DNA of 64,000 nt from Tenrec ecaudatus (GCF_050624435.1 NC_134530.1:143260721-143324720); one strand, 5' to 3'; positions 44,087 to 56,106 are shown, counted from the stretch's first letter. Numbers and translations are program-made. The notes: a model not told the origin generated them from the sequence alone.

Positions 44087-46327
44087 AAAACAACAACATT
44101 TTTCGCCCCTCGCCCCAGAAGAATTTACTTTAGAGGACGGCACTGAAGCTGTAGCTAGGGGAGGGGGCATGTCTGATCAGAGCAAATGGGAGCAAATGAA
44201 GGGGGAGGAAGAGAGAGTGGAGCACATCCTGGCCCATCAGGCCTGGAGGACAATATCCCCGCTCTGAACAACCAAGTGACAGAGTGGACAATATGGCTGA
44301 TCCCACTATGAGACACGCCGTCCCTTGATGGCCTAGGACCCTAAGGAGGACAACACTGGAGACTCAGTGTCAGGACTGAACCAAACTAACCCTGTACCAC
44401 CGAGGCAAACCACTAAAAGCATGCAGCAGAGCAACGTGGGAGCAGAGCAGGAAGCCCCCGAGGGAGTACAAAGGACAGATTCTGGGGCCAAAGCATGGTA
44501 CCTCATGGGACCTGACTGAAGGACACTCCTAGAGATAAAAAATCAGACCTTGATCTATTTACAGGTTTTTCTTTCTTTTTAAATTCTTTCCTTTTAATTA
44601 ATTTATTCTTCTATGGGTAATTGGTTTCCTCTTTTGTTGTCATCGCTGTGTTCTCACCCATAGCCTATCTTGCTATGGCTTGGTTTTTGGTGCATATTAT
44701 TATCTCTACAGATTTATCTAGATAAGATAGACTGGATGAATAGTCTGGAGGAGAAAACAACGGGACCAATGGTTCCGGGGGGACGCAGGAGAGGGGGAGG
44801 AGGGGATAAGGAGGTGGTGCAGGCCAACCCAGAGACAGGGGAGCAACAAGTGATCCAAATTCAGTGGCAAGGAGGGTGTGAGAGGCCTGGTAGGGATTCA
44901 GCAAGGGCATGGTAACCGAGAGAAATTGCTGAAACCCAAATGAAGGCTGAGCATGATTGTGGGACAAGAGGAAAGTAAAAGGAAATAGAGGAAAGAACTA
45001 GGTGACAAAGAGTATTTACAGGAGTCTAACGACTGGAATGTGTATATGTAAATATATTTATATAAGAGTTTGGGGAAACAGATCTATGTACATATATTTA
45101 TAGGTTTAGTATTAAGGCAGTGGATGGACATTGGGCCTCCACGTAAGCACTTACTCAATGCAAGAACATGTTGTTCTATTAAATTAGCATTCCAGGATGC
45201 ACACCTTCCCGACACGATTGCTGAAGAAAAATGTGTGCATAAGCAAATGTGGTGAAGAAAGCTGATGGTGCCCAGCTATCAAAAGATATAACGTCTGGGG
45301 TCCTAAAGGCTTGAAGATAAACAAGCGGCCATCTACCTGAGAAGCATCAAAGCCCACATGGAAGAAGCACACCAGCCTGTCTGACCACGAGTTGTAGAAG
45401 GGACCAGTTATCAGACATCAAAGAACTAAAAATAATATCAGTGGGTGCCCATCTTCCTGATATGATCAATGAAGACAAATGAGTGCATAAGCAAATGTGG
45501 TGAAGAAAGCTGATGGTCCCCGGCTATCAAAAGATATAGCAACTGGAGTCTTGGAGGCTTGAAGATAAACAAGTGACAGAAGAGTTCAGAAGAGACAAAG
45601 CCCACATGGAAGAAACACACCAGCTTGTGTGACCACGAGCTGTCAAAGGGACCAGGTATCAAGCATCAAGGAACAAAAAAAAAATCACATCATTGTAAAT
45701 GTGTGAGTGCAGAGTGGAGACTCAAAGCCCAACAACAGCCAACCGGGCACCCCCTTACTGAAGGGTTGTGGGGAGGAAATGAGCCAGTCAGGGTGCAGGG
45801 TAGCAACGATGAAACATAACTTTCCTCTAGTTTTTAAATACTTCCCTCGTCCCCCCCCCACTACCATGATCCCAATTCTACCTTACAAATCTGGTTAGAC
45901 TAGAGGATGTACATTGGTACAGATAGCAATTGGAAACACAGGGAATCCAGGACAGATGACTCCTTGAGGACCAGTGGTGAGAGTGGTGATGCCTGGAGGG
46001 TGGAGGGAATGTGGGGTAGAAAGGGGAAACTGATTACAAGAATCTATGAATAGCCTCCTCCCTGGGGGATAGACAGCAGAGAAGAGGGCAAGGGGAGACG
46101 TCGGACAGTGTAACATATGACAAAATAATAACAATTTATGAATTATGAAGGGTTCATGAGGTAGGGGGAGTGGGGAGGGAGGGGGAAAACGAGCAGCTGA
46201 TATTAAGGGCTCAAGTGGAAGGCAAATGTTTTGAGAATGATGATGGCAACAAATGTACATATGCGCTTGACATAGTGATAAGAATTGTATGAGCCCCCAA
46301 TAAAATGATTTAATAAAAAAAGATGAA
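44087..46327 (+). mobile_element. Family T, longest copy (2.24 kb), L1-type 3' UTR
   Basis: Bounded by a perfect 15-bp target duplication, AAAAAAACATTTTAA (44072-44086 and 46328-46342), inside an RTE LINE. It ends 'gagcccccaataaaatg' plus an A-rich tail. Over 2.2 kb no reverse transcriptase or other protein text is seen. At 45187-45430 and 45440-45680 it carries a tandem duplication of about 240 bp, including 'gcataagcaaatgtggtgaa' twice. Shared wording with the L1 3' UTR at 1-835 (for example 'cttaaaggctt' then 'ggccatcta') suggests it is the 3' UTR of an L1 lineage. Confidence 0.75.
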
Positions 46328-46342
46328 AAAAAAACATTTTAA

Positions 46343-46690
46343 CACCTTAAATCTTTTGCAGTAGACTTGTATCAGGCAGGATGTCATTTTATTTCCTGAC
46401 TACTGCTTCCATGAGTGTTGATTATGAATCCAAGTAAAATGAGATCCCTGATAATGCCAGTCTTTTCTCCGTTTATCATGTTATATATTGGTCAGGTGGT
46501 GAGGATTTGTTTTCTCATGTTACAATGTGATCGATACTGAAGGCTGTAGTCTTTATCTTCATCAGTAAGTGCTTCTTCTCTTTCAGCAAGCAAGGCTGTG
46601 TGGTCCGCATATTGCAGGCTGGTCCTGCGTCTTCCTCATCATGATTTGTTCTTCTTTACATCACCCAGCTTCTCAGATTCTGCTTAGGGC
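46343..46690 (-). mobile_element. BovB/RTE LINE (reverse), right half
   Basis: 'ctgcttccatgagtgttgatt', 'tctccgtttatcatgttata' and 'tttcagcaagcaaggctgtg' are consecutive antisense RTE blocks that continue 43635-44086. Confidence 0.8.
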
Positions 46691-47044
46691 CTGGTTACAA
46701 TGGTCTTGCCCCTTTCGTCAGCCTTGGGTCAGGGAGCAGCCAGTTGCTAGCAATGATATTAGTGCTGCATGTTTTAGAGGGCTGACAAAAGGTCCAAAGA
46801 CCAAGACAACTCGGATGTTTTTTGTGGTGGTCCTAGGCAGCTTGTATGTACAGAGGAATGCCTTTGTATATACAAACAAGGGTAAGTCAAGGAGCATTGC
46901 TGATAGGGTTCTACTTCATACATGGAGGGGTTTATTCTAAACATAGCTCTTTCCTATGCTTAAACATATCTCTGCCAGACAAGTTTTTGGCTGCAGACAA
47001 GTTCTTTCAGTAATACGCTTGTCTTAACGTCTCACCAGGGTTCC

Positions 47045-47045
<1 letters not shown>
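46691..47045. other. Intergenic, unassigned
   Basis: No repeat family recognised in about 350 bp. Confidence 0.3.

Positions 47046-47046
<1 letters not shown>

Positions 47047-47098
<52 letters not shown>
47047..47098 (+). repeat. (CA)n microsatellite
   Basis: About 25 CA units without interruption. Confidence 0.95.
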
Positions 47099-47099
<1 letters not shown>

Positions 47100-47194
47100 G
47101 ACTTCTGAGGGACGCTGCTGGGCCAGTACAATTCAAAGCAGAGAATTTAGTTCAGAAGGCTATGGTGACTGTTTGGTTGAGAGGTGGGGGGTGC

Positions 47195-47575
47195 TCCAAA
47201 AGAATCCCAATGATATATTTTCAAGGATGCAGGGCGCTCACAAGGATGTATTAGGAAAATGAAAACTGCATTGGTGAGGAAAAGGCCAGGAAATTTACAC
47301 CGAGGAACATTTTTCCATCATGACGATGCACCTGCTCATTCTTCTTCAAAGGCAGCCAGAGTTGTTTCACCTTCAGACTTCTTTTTGTTTCCCAAATTCA
47401 AAGAACACTTAAAAGGACCAGGATTTGGGCCACTCCCTCAACAATGCCAAAGTTGCCATTTCAACAAGGCGTAAGTCAAAGAGCGCAGACTCTTGGAGGA
47501 GGGACCGGAGGAAACGCTACCTTCAGCAGTGTATCGACCTAGATGGACGATGTTGAGAAACAATCCCTTCACGTT
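47195..47575 (+). mobile_element. mariner fragment, HSMAR2-like transposase C-terminus
   Basis: Sense text gives FHHDDAPAHSSSKA and then SPSDFFLFPKFKEHLKG (47310-47420), the catalytic-domain end of a mariner transposase. About 17 residues normally between these motifs are missing and the frame breaks after 47470. 5'-truncated. Confidence 0.75.
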
Positions 47576-47599
47576 TCGATAATTTTATAGCAATACTTT

Positions 47600-48500
47600 G
47601 CTTGTTCATATATATATACATGGGTGTGTAATCTGAATGGTTGGCCTTGTATTATATTTTGTGACATATTTCTTCCATTTATTTCTGCTGTTTGTTGTTT
47701 AATTAGCTGTATTTTGTAAAGCAGTGCTAGGTCTGCAGAATAATTGAGCAGAAAGTATAGCATGCCTATATGCTTCCTTTCTTCTGGCCCCGTTTTCTCT
47801 ACTGTTAACATTTTGTACTGGTGTGAAATCTTTGTTATAATTGATGAATTAATATTGATGTATTACTATTGGTTCACTTTGTATTATACATTTTGTTATG
47901 ATAAATGCAAAATGCCATGTATCCACCATTATAGTATTATACAGAATAATTTCATTGTCCTCTGCTCTACCTGGTGGCCTAGTGATTATGCATTAGACTG
48001 CTAACCACATAGTCAGCAGTTCGAAACCACGAGCCACTCCACTAGAGAAAGATGAGGCTGTCTATTCTCACAGAGGTTACAGTCTCAGACACCCACAGAG
48101 GCAGTTCTACCCTGTCCTATAGGGTTGCTACGTGTTAGAATTGACTGGATGGCACTGAGTTTTTTTGTTTTGTTTTTTGAGTTTTGTGTTCCACCTAAGT
48201 ATCCTTATGACCTCTGTCCTCCCCAAATTGACAACCCATGATCTTTAACTGTATATTTTAGCCTTTTCTACAGTTTTATAATCAGAATCATCATACATCA
48301 TATAACTTTTCCAGACTGGGTTTTTTCACTTTACAATGTACCTGTAAGGTTTCTCCATATATTTTTGCAGCTTGGTAGTTATTTTTTTTAATTTGTTTTG
48401 TTTTTTGATAGTTGTTTTTGTTGCTAGGTAATAGTCCCCTATATGGATGTACCAGTTTATTCATCATTTTTCCTGCTTCTGAATTTATGCCCATTTATGT
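47600..48500 (-). mobile_element. Old L1 (reverse) interrupted by an AfroSINE
   Basis: Antisense L1M-type text on both sides of the SINE: 'tgagcagaaagtatagcatg' at the left, and 'ttcactttacaatgtacctg' and 'ctatatggatgtaccagttt' at the right. Confidence 0.45.
47972..48172 (+). mobile_element. AfroSINE
   Basis: Complete-looking copy: head 'ctacctggtggcctagtgatt', 'agtcagcagttcgaaacca', 'acccacagaggcagttctac', 'tcctatagggttgctacg' and tail 'attgactggatggcactgag'. Confidence 0.9.
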
Positions 48501-48643
48501 ATATTTCACAAGGAATCTGACCTGCTGATTGATGCCTCTGCGGTTTCTACAAGGCAGCTCGGGCAGCCAGGAGGGTATGGTAGGAAAGTGGGGCGTGGGC
48601 GTGGTTTTCACTTTCGAGTAAGGAAGCGGGCAGCAAGCAGCAA

Positions 48644-48658
48644 CCAGCAGATGGCGCT
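48644..48658 (+). promoter_or_regulatory. Consensus CTCF site upstream of TMEM167B
   Basis: CCAGCAGATGGCGCT fits the core CTCF motif CCASYAGRKGGCRSY at every position. It lies about 200 bp left of the TMEM167B CpG island. Occupancy is inferred only. Confidence 0.6.
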
Positions 48659-48849
48659 GCAGCAACAACCTAAGCGGACTTGAACCCTAGACACCATCAG
48701 AGAACTCCCGACGAAATCACGCTTTTAGCTGGGATCCGAATAGGACCTGATTTGTTCGGCCTGTTTTAGTGCTGAAGTTCCTATTTCTATTAGGAAAACT
48801 CTTATGGGCCTTGACTATCCAGATGTCCATTGGAGTAAAGAACCGCGGC

Positions 48850-49620
48850 AAGGGCCGCCCTTTATTCTCTAGCGTCGGGTGAGAGTAGTGGAAGAGCATG
48901 GAGCGAAAGCTCCCACACGCACCCGCCCCCCCCCCCCCGCCATTACCGCCGCCACCCACAATCACACCAGCTGCAACAGGGCAAGATACACGGCAAAACT
49001 GCCTTCCCAAGCCGCCAGGATCAAGTCTGGTTAAGCCCCAACACCAACTCTGCAAGAGCACCCGAAATCCACCTGGTAACCGTGGTCGCCTAGGATGCCA
49101 CCTGAACCGCGCTCAACGGAAACACGCAAGCACCAAGCACGCAGGCCCGGGTCCTCCCTCCCTCCCTCCCTCGGTAATCGGCTAGTCACCCCTGACAGGG
49201 TTCGGCGCTCGTCCCTCGGCCTTTGCGCTTGCGTCCTGCGGCTCCTGCCCGTCGCCGCGGCCGGATCGGGAAGTGTCAAGCGGGAGCCGGCTCCCCCAGC
49301 GCCTTCGCCTCGCCGCCACCACTGCTGAGCCCAGAGCCCCTAACAGGCGTGGGCCCAGCCACCATGACGAACGGTGAGAGTCGGTGTGAAGTGCGGGGAG
49401 TGGGAGTGAGGGTGAAACGTGGCGGGCGGGGCTGGGACTGACGTGTCCGTTCTCCCCGCCCCCTCTCGGCCCGGCCCCCCTTGGCCTCGGAGCGCCCCTA
49501 ACTCCTGCCCGCTTGCTTCGCAAGTTCGCCCGAGCCGTGCACTCTAGCACTTCCAGTGCCCGCACCTGAAGTCCTCGGTCCCGATCCGGCGCTTTCCAGA
49601 CTCTCCCCTCCCCTAGAAGT
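48850..49620. promoter_or_regulatory. TMEM167B: CpG island and promoter of TMEM167B
   Basis: CpG-dense region with a 20-base C-run at about 48921-48940 and no TATA box. It covers the first exon of TMEM167B. The transcription start is probably around 49200-49330. Confidence 0.75.
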
Positions 49621-51853
49621 TCATTTTGGCCCTTCGGAGTCTCTTGGGGAGACCAGCGCCGGTGGAAATGCGCTACCATCAGGGAAGTGTCCCCTTCTCC
49701 AAGTCCCTAAGCCCTCGCCCCGTACCGTCTGACCGTCTGTCGTTGGGAGCATCTAGACGTCACAGGATCTCAGAAATGTTAGGGGACGAGGAAGAAGTTC
49801 CTGAAAGTGTTGTCCTTTGTGGGGGGAAACAAAACAACACACCGGTGGGGTCATTTCTTGTTTGTTTGTATACGGGCCAGGTGATTCCTTACAGGGACGC
49901 TGGCGGTGGTTGCAAAGATTGGATGTAGACACTGGCTCCCCAATCATTTGGCAGTCCTACCCTGCTCATCTGACCAGATTTTCCAAGCTGCTTCAAACGT
50001 TTTATAGACATGGCTTCCAAACTCCGGAAAGGCAGGGCCTTGATGGTCTTAGTCAACTTTTCAGGGAAGAACTTTACGAGGGCACAGGAAAGCATTTTCC
50101 CCCTCCACCGCCCCTTCGCCACAGGCCAGGCACTGAAGATTCAAATGTCATCTCCTTATCAATTCTGGCATTGCCAGTTAAAACTGAAGGTAGGAAAGAG
50201 TAGACAAAGAAGGACCATTGATCATAAACAGCTCAGTGTTTGTGCTAACGTGTGGGCCCTTGTCTGCTGTGACACTTAGCTGTGGGCTAGTTTATGGGGG
50301 GTGGAGGGGCCAGTAGAATAATCCATAACTCGCAGATACTGGTTCTACAAATCATCCTGTTGGAGCTTCCTGGGCAGTTAGAGGTTTGAGGACAAGAAAT
50401 AATCTGAAGAAGAAGAAAAAAGAAATTATCTGAACCAGGAAATAAGAGATTAGTCTGACATATTTACAGAATAAGTCTTAGTACCTCTCTTGTGGTTCCC
50501 CCCCCCTTTTAAAGTAAATATTGTGCTTAGGTATGCAAGGAATAGCTCCGTTTACATATGTAAGAAACCAAACTAAGGGTGTAAATGTCTCCACTGTGTC
50601 GAAGAGTCAGTTACATTTTTTTTTTAAAGCAAGAATCTGTTATCCTGGCAGAAATTTTGGTTTGTAAGTAGATGCAGTGCATAAAATGTATTTATGTGTT
50701 AGTCATATGGATCCCAACTGTTGTAATTTCTGTTCAACTTTATTTTTTGCATAACACATTCTTCACCAACAGATGAAGATCTGAAACTTGGCTATATATC
50801 CTAACTTTACTTAAAAAAAAAACTCACTTGAGTGATTTAAATAAGAACCTGTGTATTCTCCCTGCTCAGCCTGGAAAGATATTTATAGTTCTCCCAACCA
50901 GCTGCCAACACTGTCCGCTTGTAGCAGGCCGATTCCCCAGGAACTCCTAGAACCTGGAGGTCTTGAAAGAGGCGGAGGGGAGGGAGCAGTGAGATTGGTA
51001 TGAGAGAGGTGTCTGCAAGCCCTTCTCGAGGATAATAAGGTAACCAGGACCGTGGCTCCCTCTTGCCAAGGGTTGGCACTGCGAGTTGAGGTTATCTTGA
51101 TAGGACGTTCCACTCTGTCCCTGGAGTTTGCAGGTGGGGTCACCTGTCTGCCCAGGCGATGTCAGAGCCAAAGACTTTTCTCTTCTTTCTGTCACAGTGT
51201 ACTCTTTGGATGGGATTGTGGTGTTTGGGCTGCTCTTTGTTTGTACCTGTGCCTACTTCAAGAAAGTACCTCGTCTTAAGTCCTGGCTGCTGTCAGAGAA
51301 GAAGGGCGTTTGGGGCGTGTTTTACAAAGGTAAGCTCCTCTCTCTCCAGGGAGAGGCTATCTCCAGCTCTTGACAGTGAGAAGTGACAAAGGGCAGAGGG
51401 GGCAGGGCGTGGGGCACACAAATGAGCTCAGGTTAGATTGGGGTCAGGCTTTAAAGAGATCCCTGATATTGAACCTGTGAGTATGTTGAACAAAAGTTTT
51501 CTAAAGTTGAGGGGGAAAGTAAGTGTTAGAATTTTAAAATACGATTGCTTATTTCATTATCCGGGTTTTGGACTTCATTATTCTCCACAGAGTAAAAGTA
51601 CGAGGGTGTGGGAAACTCAAAAAGTTTGTGGAAAATACATTATTTTTTCATCTAATTTTCCCATGAACACTGTGAAGCCTCATATATAAATTAAGCCATT
51701 TTATTCTGGGCTAAAATGTGTTGGGGTGAATATTTTCCTGACAAGATTTTCTGATTTTTTGTGAAGAATAAGTTGGACTCTTCTTAAAGTTTCTACTTAA
51801 TTCAGGCGTTTTATCCGTTTCATTTTGGGTACATTCATCTGAAATCCTACATG

Positions 51854-51900
<47 letters not shown>

Positions 51901-52205
51901 ATATATATATGTATTTTTTTTCTACCTGTATCTTTTTCAAAAGTGGACATACTTTACCTAGCACCTCGAGCTTCAGAGTAGCGTTCAGCTTCATTTCCAG
52001 GCCCCTGAGACGCTCCGTCTGTGGTAGCTCTCTTCATCTGTGGCTTGCGCTGTAAAAGATGAGGACGTGGATGAAGCGCTGAGGATCATGTCTTTCTTTT
52101 CTCTTTTCACTTGTGTCCCCAGCCGCTGTGATTGGAACCCGGCTGCATGCTGCAGTGGCGATTGCCTGTGTTGTCATGGCCTTTTATGTCCTGTTTATAA
52201 AATGA
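49364..52205 (+). CDS. TMEM167B: TMEM167B (kish-B), spliced, three coding exons
   Basis: Coding exons 49364-49373, 51198-51329 and 52123-52205 give 225 nt: 74 residues plus stop, the length of human TMEM167B. The protein begins [20 protein letters not shown] and continues [37 protein letters not shown], ending AFYVLFIK. Junctions are AACG|GTGAG, CACAG|TG, AAAG|GTAAG and CCCAG|CC, both introns in phase 1. Kish proteins are small membrane proteins of the early secretory pathway. Here one hydrophobic segment spans about residues 8-24 and a second about 56-73, with a basic loop between. The start codon has a good context (GCCACCATG). The gene looks intact, with almost no change from human as I recall it. 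Confidence 0.97.
49374..51197 (+). other. TMEM167B: TMEM167B intron 1
   Basis: Begins GTGAG in the CpG island and ends with a pyrimidine-rich tract and CACAG. No clear repeat copy recognised, which is unusual for this window. Confidence 0.8.
51597..51690. mobile_element. mariner MITE in TMEM167B intron 2
   Basis: About 90 bp with inverted ends: the left reads 'tacgagggtgtg', then 'aaaaagtttgtggaaaa', and the right is the reverse of 'tatgaggcttcac', then 'ttcatgggaaaa'. TA flanks it. No coding space. The ends resemble those of the mariner at 54741. Confidence 0.65.
51850..51912 (+). repeat. (TA)n and (GTAT)n microsatellite
   Basis: Alternating TA units, then about six GTAT units, then TA units again, in intron 2. 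Confidence 0.9.
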
Positions 52206-54597
52206 ATTCCAAAGCATCCAGCTCATCAACTGCCAACAGAGGGGACCAGGGTGAAGAGCCTGTCGGGAGCCTGGGCCCAGCATAGCAGAATTCAACTGAA
52301 ATCACCAGAGTCCCCAGAATGACTCCACAGCACCCTCCCTTTTCACGTGGGGGTAGAACTCCTCATGGTCACAAACATTGTTTATGCTTCAGGGGACTCC
52401 AGAAGGCCACTTCTTTTGATTTTAAGTGTAAATCAGTTTTTGGCAGAGAGTATATGATTTCCAGATACGTTGCAAGATAAGATTCCATACTTCCTGCTTA
52501 CAAACCTGTCACCTCTTCTGTTCTTCAGCCCTCATCAGGATCTTTTCCAAACCAAGACTCAGTGGGGAAGGCTATGTTCAGACCTCCTGGAAGACATAAT
52601 TCTCAAGACTTATTTTTTCCCTCTGCTGGATTTGCATTTGGCAAATTGGGAACATGGGGGAGGCCTGGGTGCGACGCCAAGAAATGGTTTGGCTTTGGAA
52701 ATGTATCTTTCATATGCCCGTCTGGAACTTGAGGGAGCGGCACGGCCTCACTGCAAAAACAGCATATGCAGTAGCCGTGCTATGTGCTGGCAGCTTGGGA
52801 GCTTGCCGAGAGAGCCTGGGCCTCCCTAAGATTTGAGAAATTACAATCTGCGCGTGCTGAGACCAGAAAAGAGTAACTTAACCTGAAAAAAATGTTCTGT
52901 GCACCAGTAGCCTCGCGTGGAGACTTCACCCAGTGGAACGGTGTCTGGAGAGTGAACCAACTGTTGCTACTTTCCTAAGGCCTTTTATATTTTCTAAATT
53001 ACTTAGTGCTAAATACTGTTACTCCAGCAGTTTTAAATGCCTAGGGGAAAGGGAAGCTATTGAAGAAGGAATTGTTTAATAATATATTTGCAGTTAAGGT
53101 AGAAGAAATGAATCTAGTCTTTTAGTTCATATACTGGTAAAATCATCTTGTATAAGAGTTTACGATGATGTTAAATGGTGTTTCGTCATGTTATCTAAGA
53201 TGCACATTTCTTCTTTGGTTACATGTGGATTGCTAACTGGCAACCTTTAGTTGATGATGTGTTTTTTCTGCTCAACTCTTCATTTTCTTCTTCCAGTACT
53301 CTTTCACTGTTCCAAGGAAATTCTGTTCACTATAAGAATTTGAGAAATTTGAATGAATAAGGACTGCTGATATCCATAAGCATATTTGGACAGGGCCTAA
53401 ACTCCATGAAGCAAATGAAGGTGTTTTCTTATTTTCTGAAGTAAAGAACAGGCTTGCCATAGAGATTGATAGCCTTTTCTTGGAGGTGGTCATTCAGAGG
53501 CAGACCATTTTAGCTGCCCCAACATCTGCTGGGAAGGTCTCTTCATTCCCTCCTCAACGGCAGAAGGATCAGCCATTGCACCTATCATCCGAGAACTTCT
53601 TTGTTAAAAGAGAGAGTAGATTTTTAAATTATATTGTCAAAAGAAGCAGAGACATAGTCCCACCAGTTAAACTGCCCAGAAAGGTGAAAACAAGAGGGAT
53701 ATCCCCCGATGATCTGTGGACAACTTAGCTGTAGTCGACCCCTGTGTGGCGCGGAGTTCTGTCTTCTGTCCTCCCAGAAGAAGTAAAGCTGCTAGGAATT
53801 TTAAGTTCTGAAATAGGCCATGTAGGACTTGTAGTAGTCGAAAGCCATCAAGTAAACACTACATGTGTACTCATCTCGGAAGTTTGGCTGTTCAGAAATT
53901 GGGCCACAGGGTAAATTTCTGTTTGTTTTCCATGGTCATTTCTGAGGACCTTCCATTTGAGTGCTGAGATCTCGTGGAACTGGAAAGAAGAGTTACACCT
54001 TGAGGGTGTGAGCTGGGAACCTGTTGACCGAAGGGCACGTCGCTCTGGAAACAGGTTCAGCATATTTTGCACTTGTTATTTTGCAGCTTTAATGACTGGT
54101 GTTCTCTTAAAGGCTGACGTCTCTGAGTTGGCCCTTGGAACGGCGTCATATTTTGGTTCATTGCACAGTTCTAGTCAGAGCAGCTTCCACAGCCTTCTGG
54201 ATGGGGCATCCTGACCTACACGCTTGAGTTGTTTTTGTTTGTTTTGAAATGTTCTCATATCAGAAGTACCAGAAAGTGCACAGGGTGAAGATAACTTGCA
54301 GCAAGAAACCGCCAGTTGATTCTTGTCAGCAGATAAGCAGCAACGTGTCGACTGTGCCCCTTTGGTGGATGTGTCTGAGGCAATTCTGACGATCAGTTGT
54401 AGGATGTTGTTCTGGGGGAGTCTTTCCGAGGTGAAGGAATGGGCACAGCAATATTGCCTGAAGAGCCAACAGGCCTCACCACAAACCCTGTGTGCCAGGG
54501 TAGGTTGAAGTCAGCTCCTTTTTTGTAGTTCGGGTACAGTTTTTTATTCGCCATTGTCTGCACAGATCCTTGAAAATAAAATTTCTTTCCCTACAGT
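52206..54597 (+). other. TMEM167B: TMEM167B 3' UTR (predicted)
   Basis: A 2.4-kb stretch free of recognised interspersed repeats after the stop, ending at AATAAA (54575-54580) followed by 'tttctttccctacagtcttt', a suitable cleavage context. The absence of repeats in an otherwise crowded window supports a conserved long 3' UTR. Confidence 0.6.
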
Positions 54598-54740
54598 CTT
54601 TGTCCATTTTATTTGTCACAACCCTGGTGAATAGCCCCGTGGTTCTGCATGCACCCTGTCATTTCAGTCCCCTGTGTGGTCCTGAGAAACATTATATGGG
54701 TCACCATCGTGAGGCCTGGCTTTTGCCTTCTTGTCTATAC

Positions 54741-55780
54741 ACACACATTCAAGGGGTCTTCCAAAAGTTCTGGGGGAAATGGAATTCAAAGGTAAAAATA
54801 TAAACTTTTCCTCAGCATAAGCTCTGTAAAGTCAAAACACTCTTGTAAGCAACGAGAGCAACCATGTAGTTCTGTAAAGAACTGAGGAGCCTGACAATGT
54901 AACCCTGTCAAAGCAGTCCTTGACATCATTAATTGAAGAAAAAGGGGTGCCCTTTAAGATTGTTCAAGATTAGGACACACGAAGCCAAGTTTCAGGTTAC
55001 AAGGTGGAGGCCTAGTGATTCCCGTAGTCGACACTACAAATCACTCTTGTTGGATGAGAGACTAAGCAGGAGTAGGTAGAGGAAGACTGGGTGAATCTTT
55101 TCCTGGGCACTTACCTGCTAAAGCTTGGCTAACTAGCTCAAAACGCTCTCAAACACATGGTAACATTTCTTTGACCCTCCACAAGGCCAACTAGTTAAAT
55201 TCCTTGAGGATTAAAAAAACAAGACCATGACCTTTGCTCATAACAGTTTTGCTTTTGCCAGACTCCTTTGTGCTTTGTCTTCAGGGTTATGTTGGAGAGA
55301 CCATGCTTCCCCTGTTACAATTCATAAATGCTTCGGATCTTGATCTCGTTTGTTTAAAATGTCCATCGAACGCTCTACACTCAGTGGCAACTGATCTAGG
55401 GCCAACAGTTTTGCAGCATCTATCAGGCAGAACATTTGCTGAACTTTAATTTTTCAGTTGGAATTGTATAAATGGAATCAAGTGAGATATCCATGGTGGT
55501 GGCATTGTTTCTGCTGTTAATCCTTGATTCACTTTGGTGAGGGTAGAAACAATTGTTCCCTCAAAAATCAGTGTAGATGGCCTGCTAACGAGGGCTTCCG
55601 CACCAGCTTCGTCTAGCCCTTCTTTCAGAGAATCAGCCACTTGTAAGCTGCTGGTTTCTTTGGCGCATTGGCCTCATAGACTGTTCAGAAACCACCAGTG
55701 ACTCCACCGTTTTTACAGCCAAGCTTCACCATATACTTGATGTTTGTTTCTGCTTCACTTTTAGCAGAACCTATGTTGCT
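54741..55780 (-). mobile_element. mariner transposon (HSMAR2-like), nearly full length, degraded
   Basis: Read on the minus strand it follows an HSMAR2-type transposase gene: 'ggttctgctaaaagtgaagc' at the start, AEALVSRPSTLIFEG near 55570, LTAETMPPPWISH near 55500, and a terminal 'cccccagaacttttggaaga'. Several stops and frame breaks. Its left end matches the MITE at 51597 in type. Confidence 0.75.
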
Positions 55781-55924
55781 CTAAGAGGGCCTCTTCTCAA
55801 ACTGATGCCTTCGCTTTCGTAATGCTTCCAACCAAGCCCTGCTCATGCATGCTATAACAAGTTGTAGGTGCCATGGGGTGGCCCATACTTCTAGCCATCC
55901 TATACACACAGCAGGTCACGGACT

Positions 55925-56104
55925 CCCGGTCATTGTGTCAATTCTGACAGTCACCTTCCTGGACAGCGTGGAACTGCCCCTGTGGGTTTCCAAAATTAAC
56001 ACTCTACAGGCTTCAAAAACCTCGACTTCCTCCGTTGAGTGGCTGGTGATTTCGAACTGCTGATCTTGTGAGCAGCTCGATGTGTACACACTACCCTAAC
56101 AGAG
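55925..56104 (-). mobile_element. AfroSINE (reverse)
   Basis: Antisense 'gcccctgtgggtttccaaaa', 'gtgatttcgaactgctgatc' and head 'acactaccctaacagagctc'. Confidence 0.8.
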
Positions 56105-56106
56105 CT

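Noticed and set aside
48898-49679. Proline-rich and other long frames near TMEM167B
   Set aside because: CpG island composition and a poly-C tract explain them; the real coding start is ATGACGAACG at 49364.
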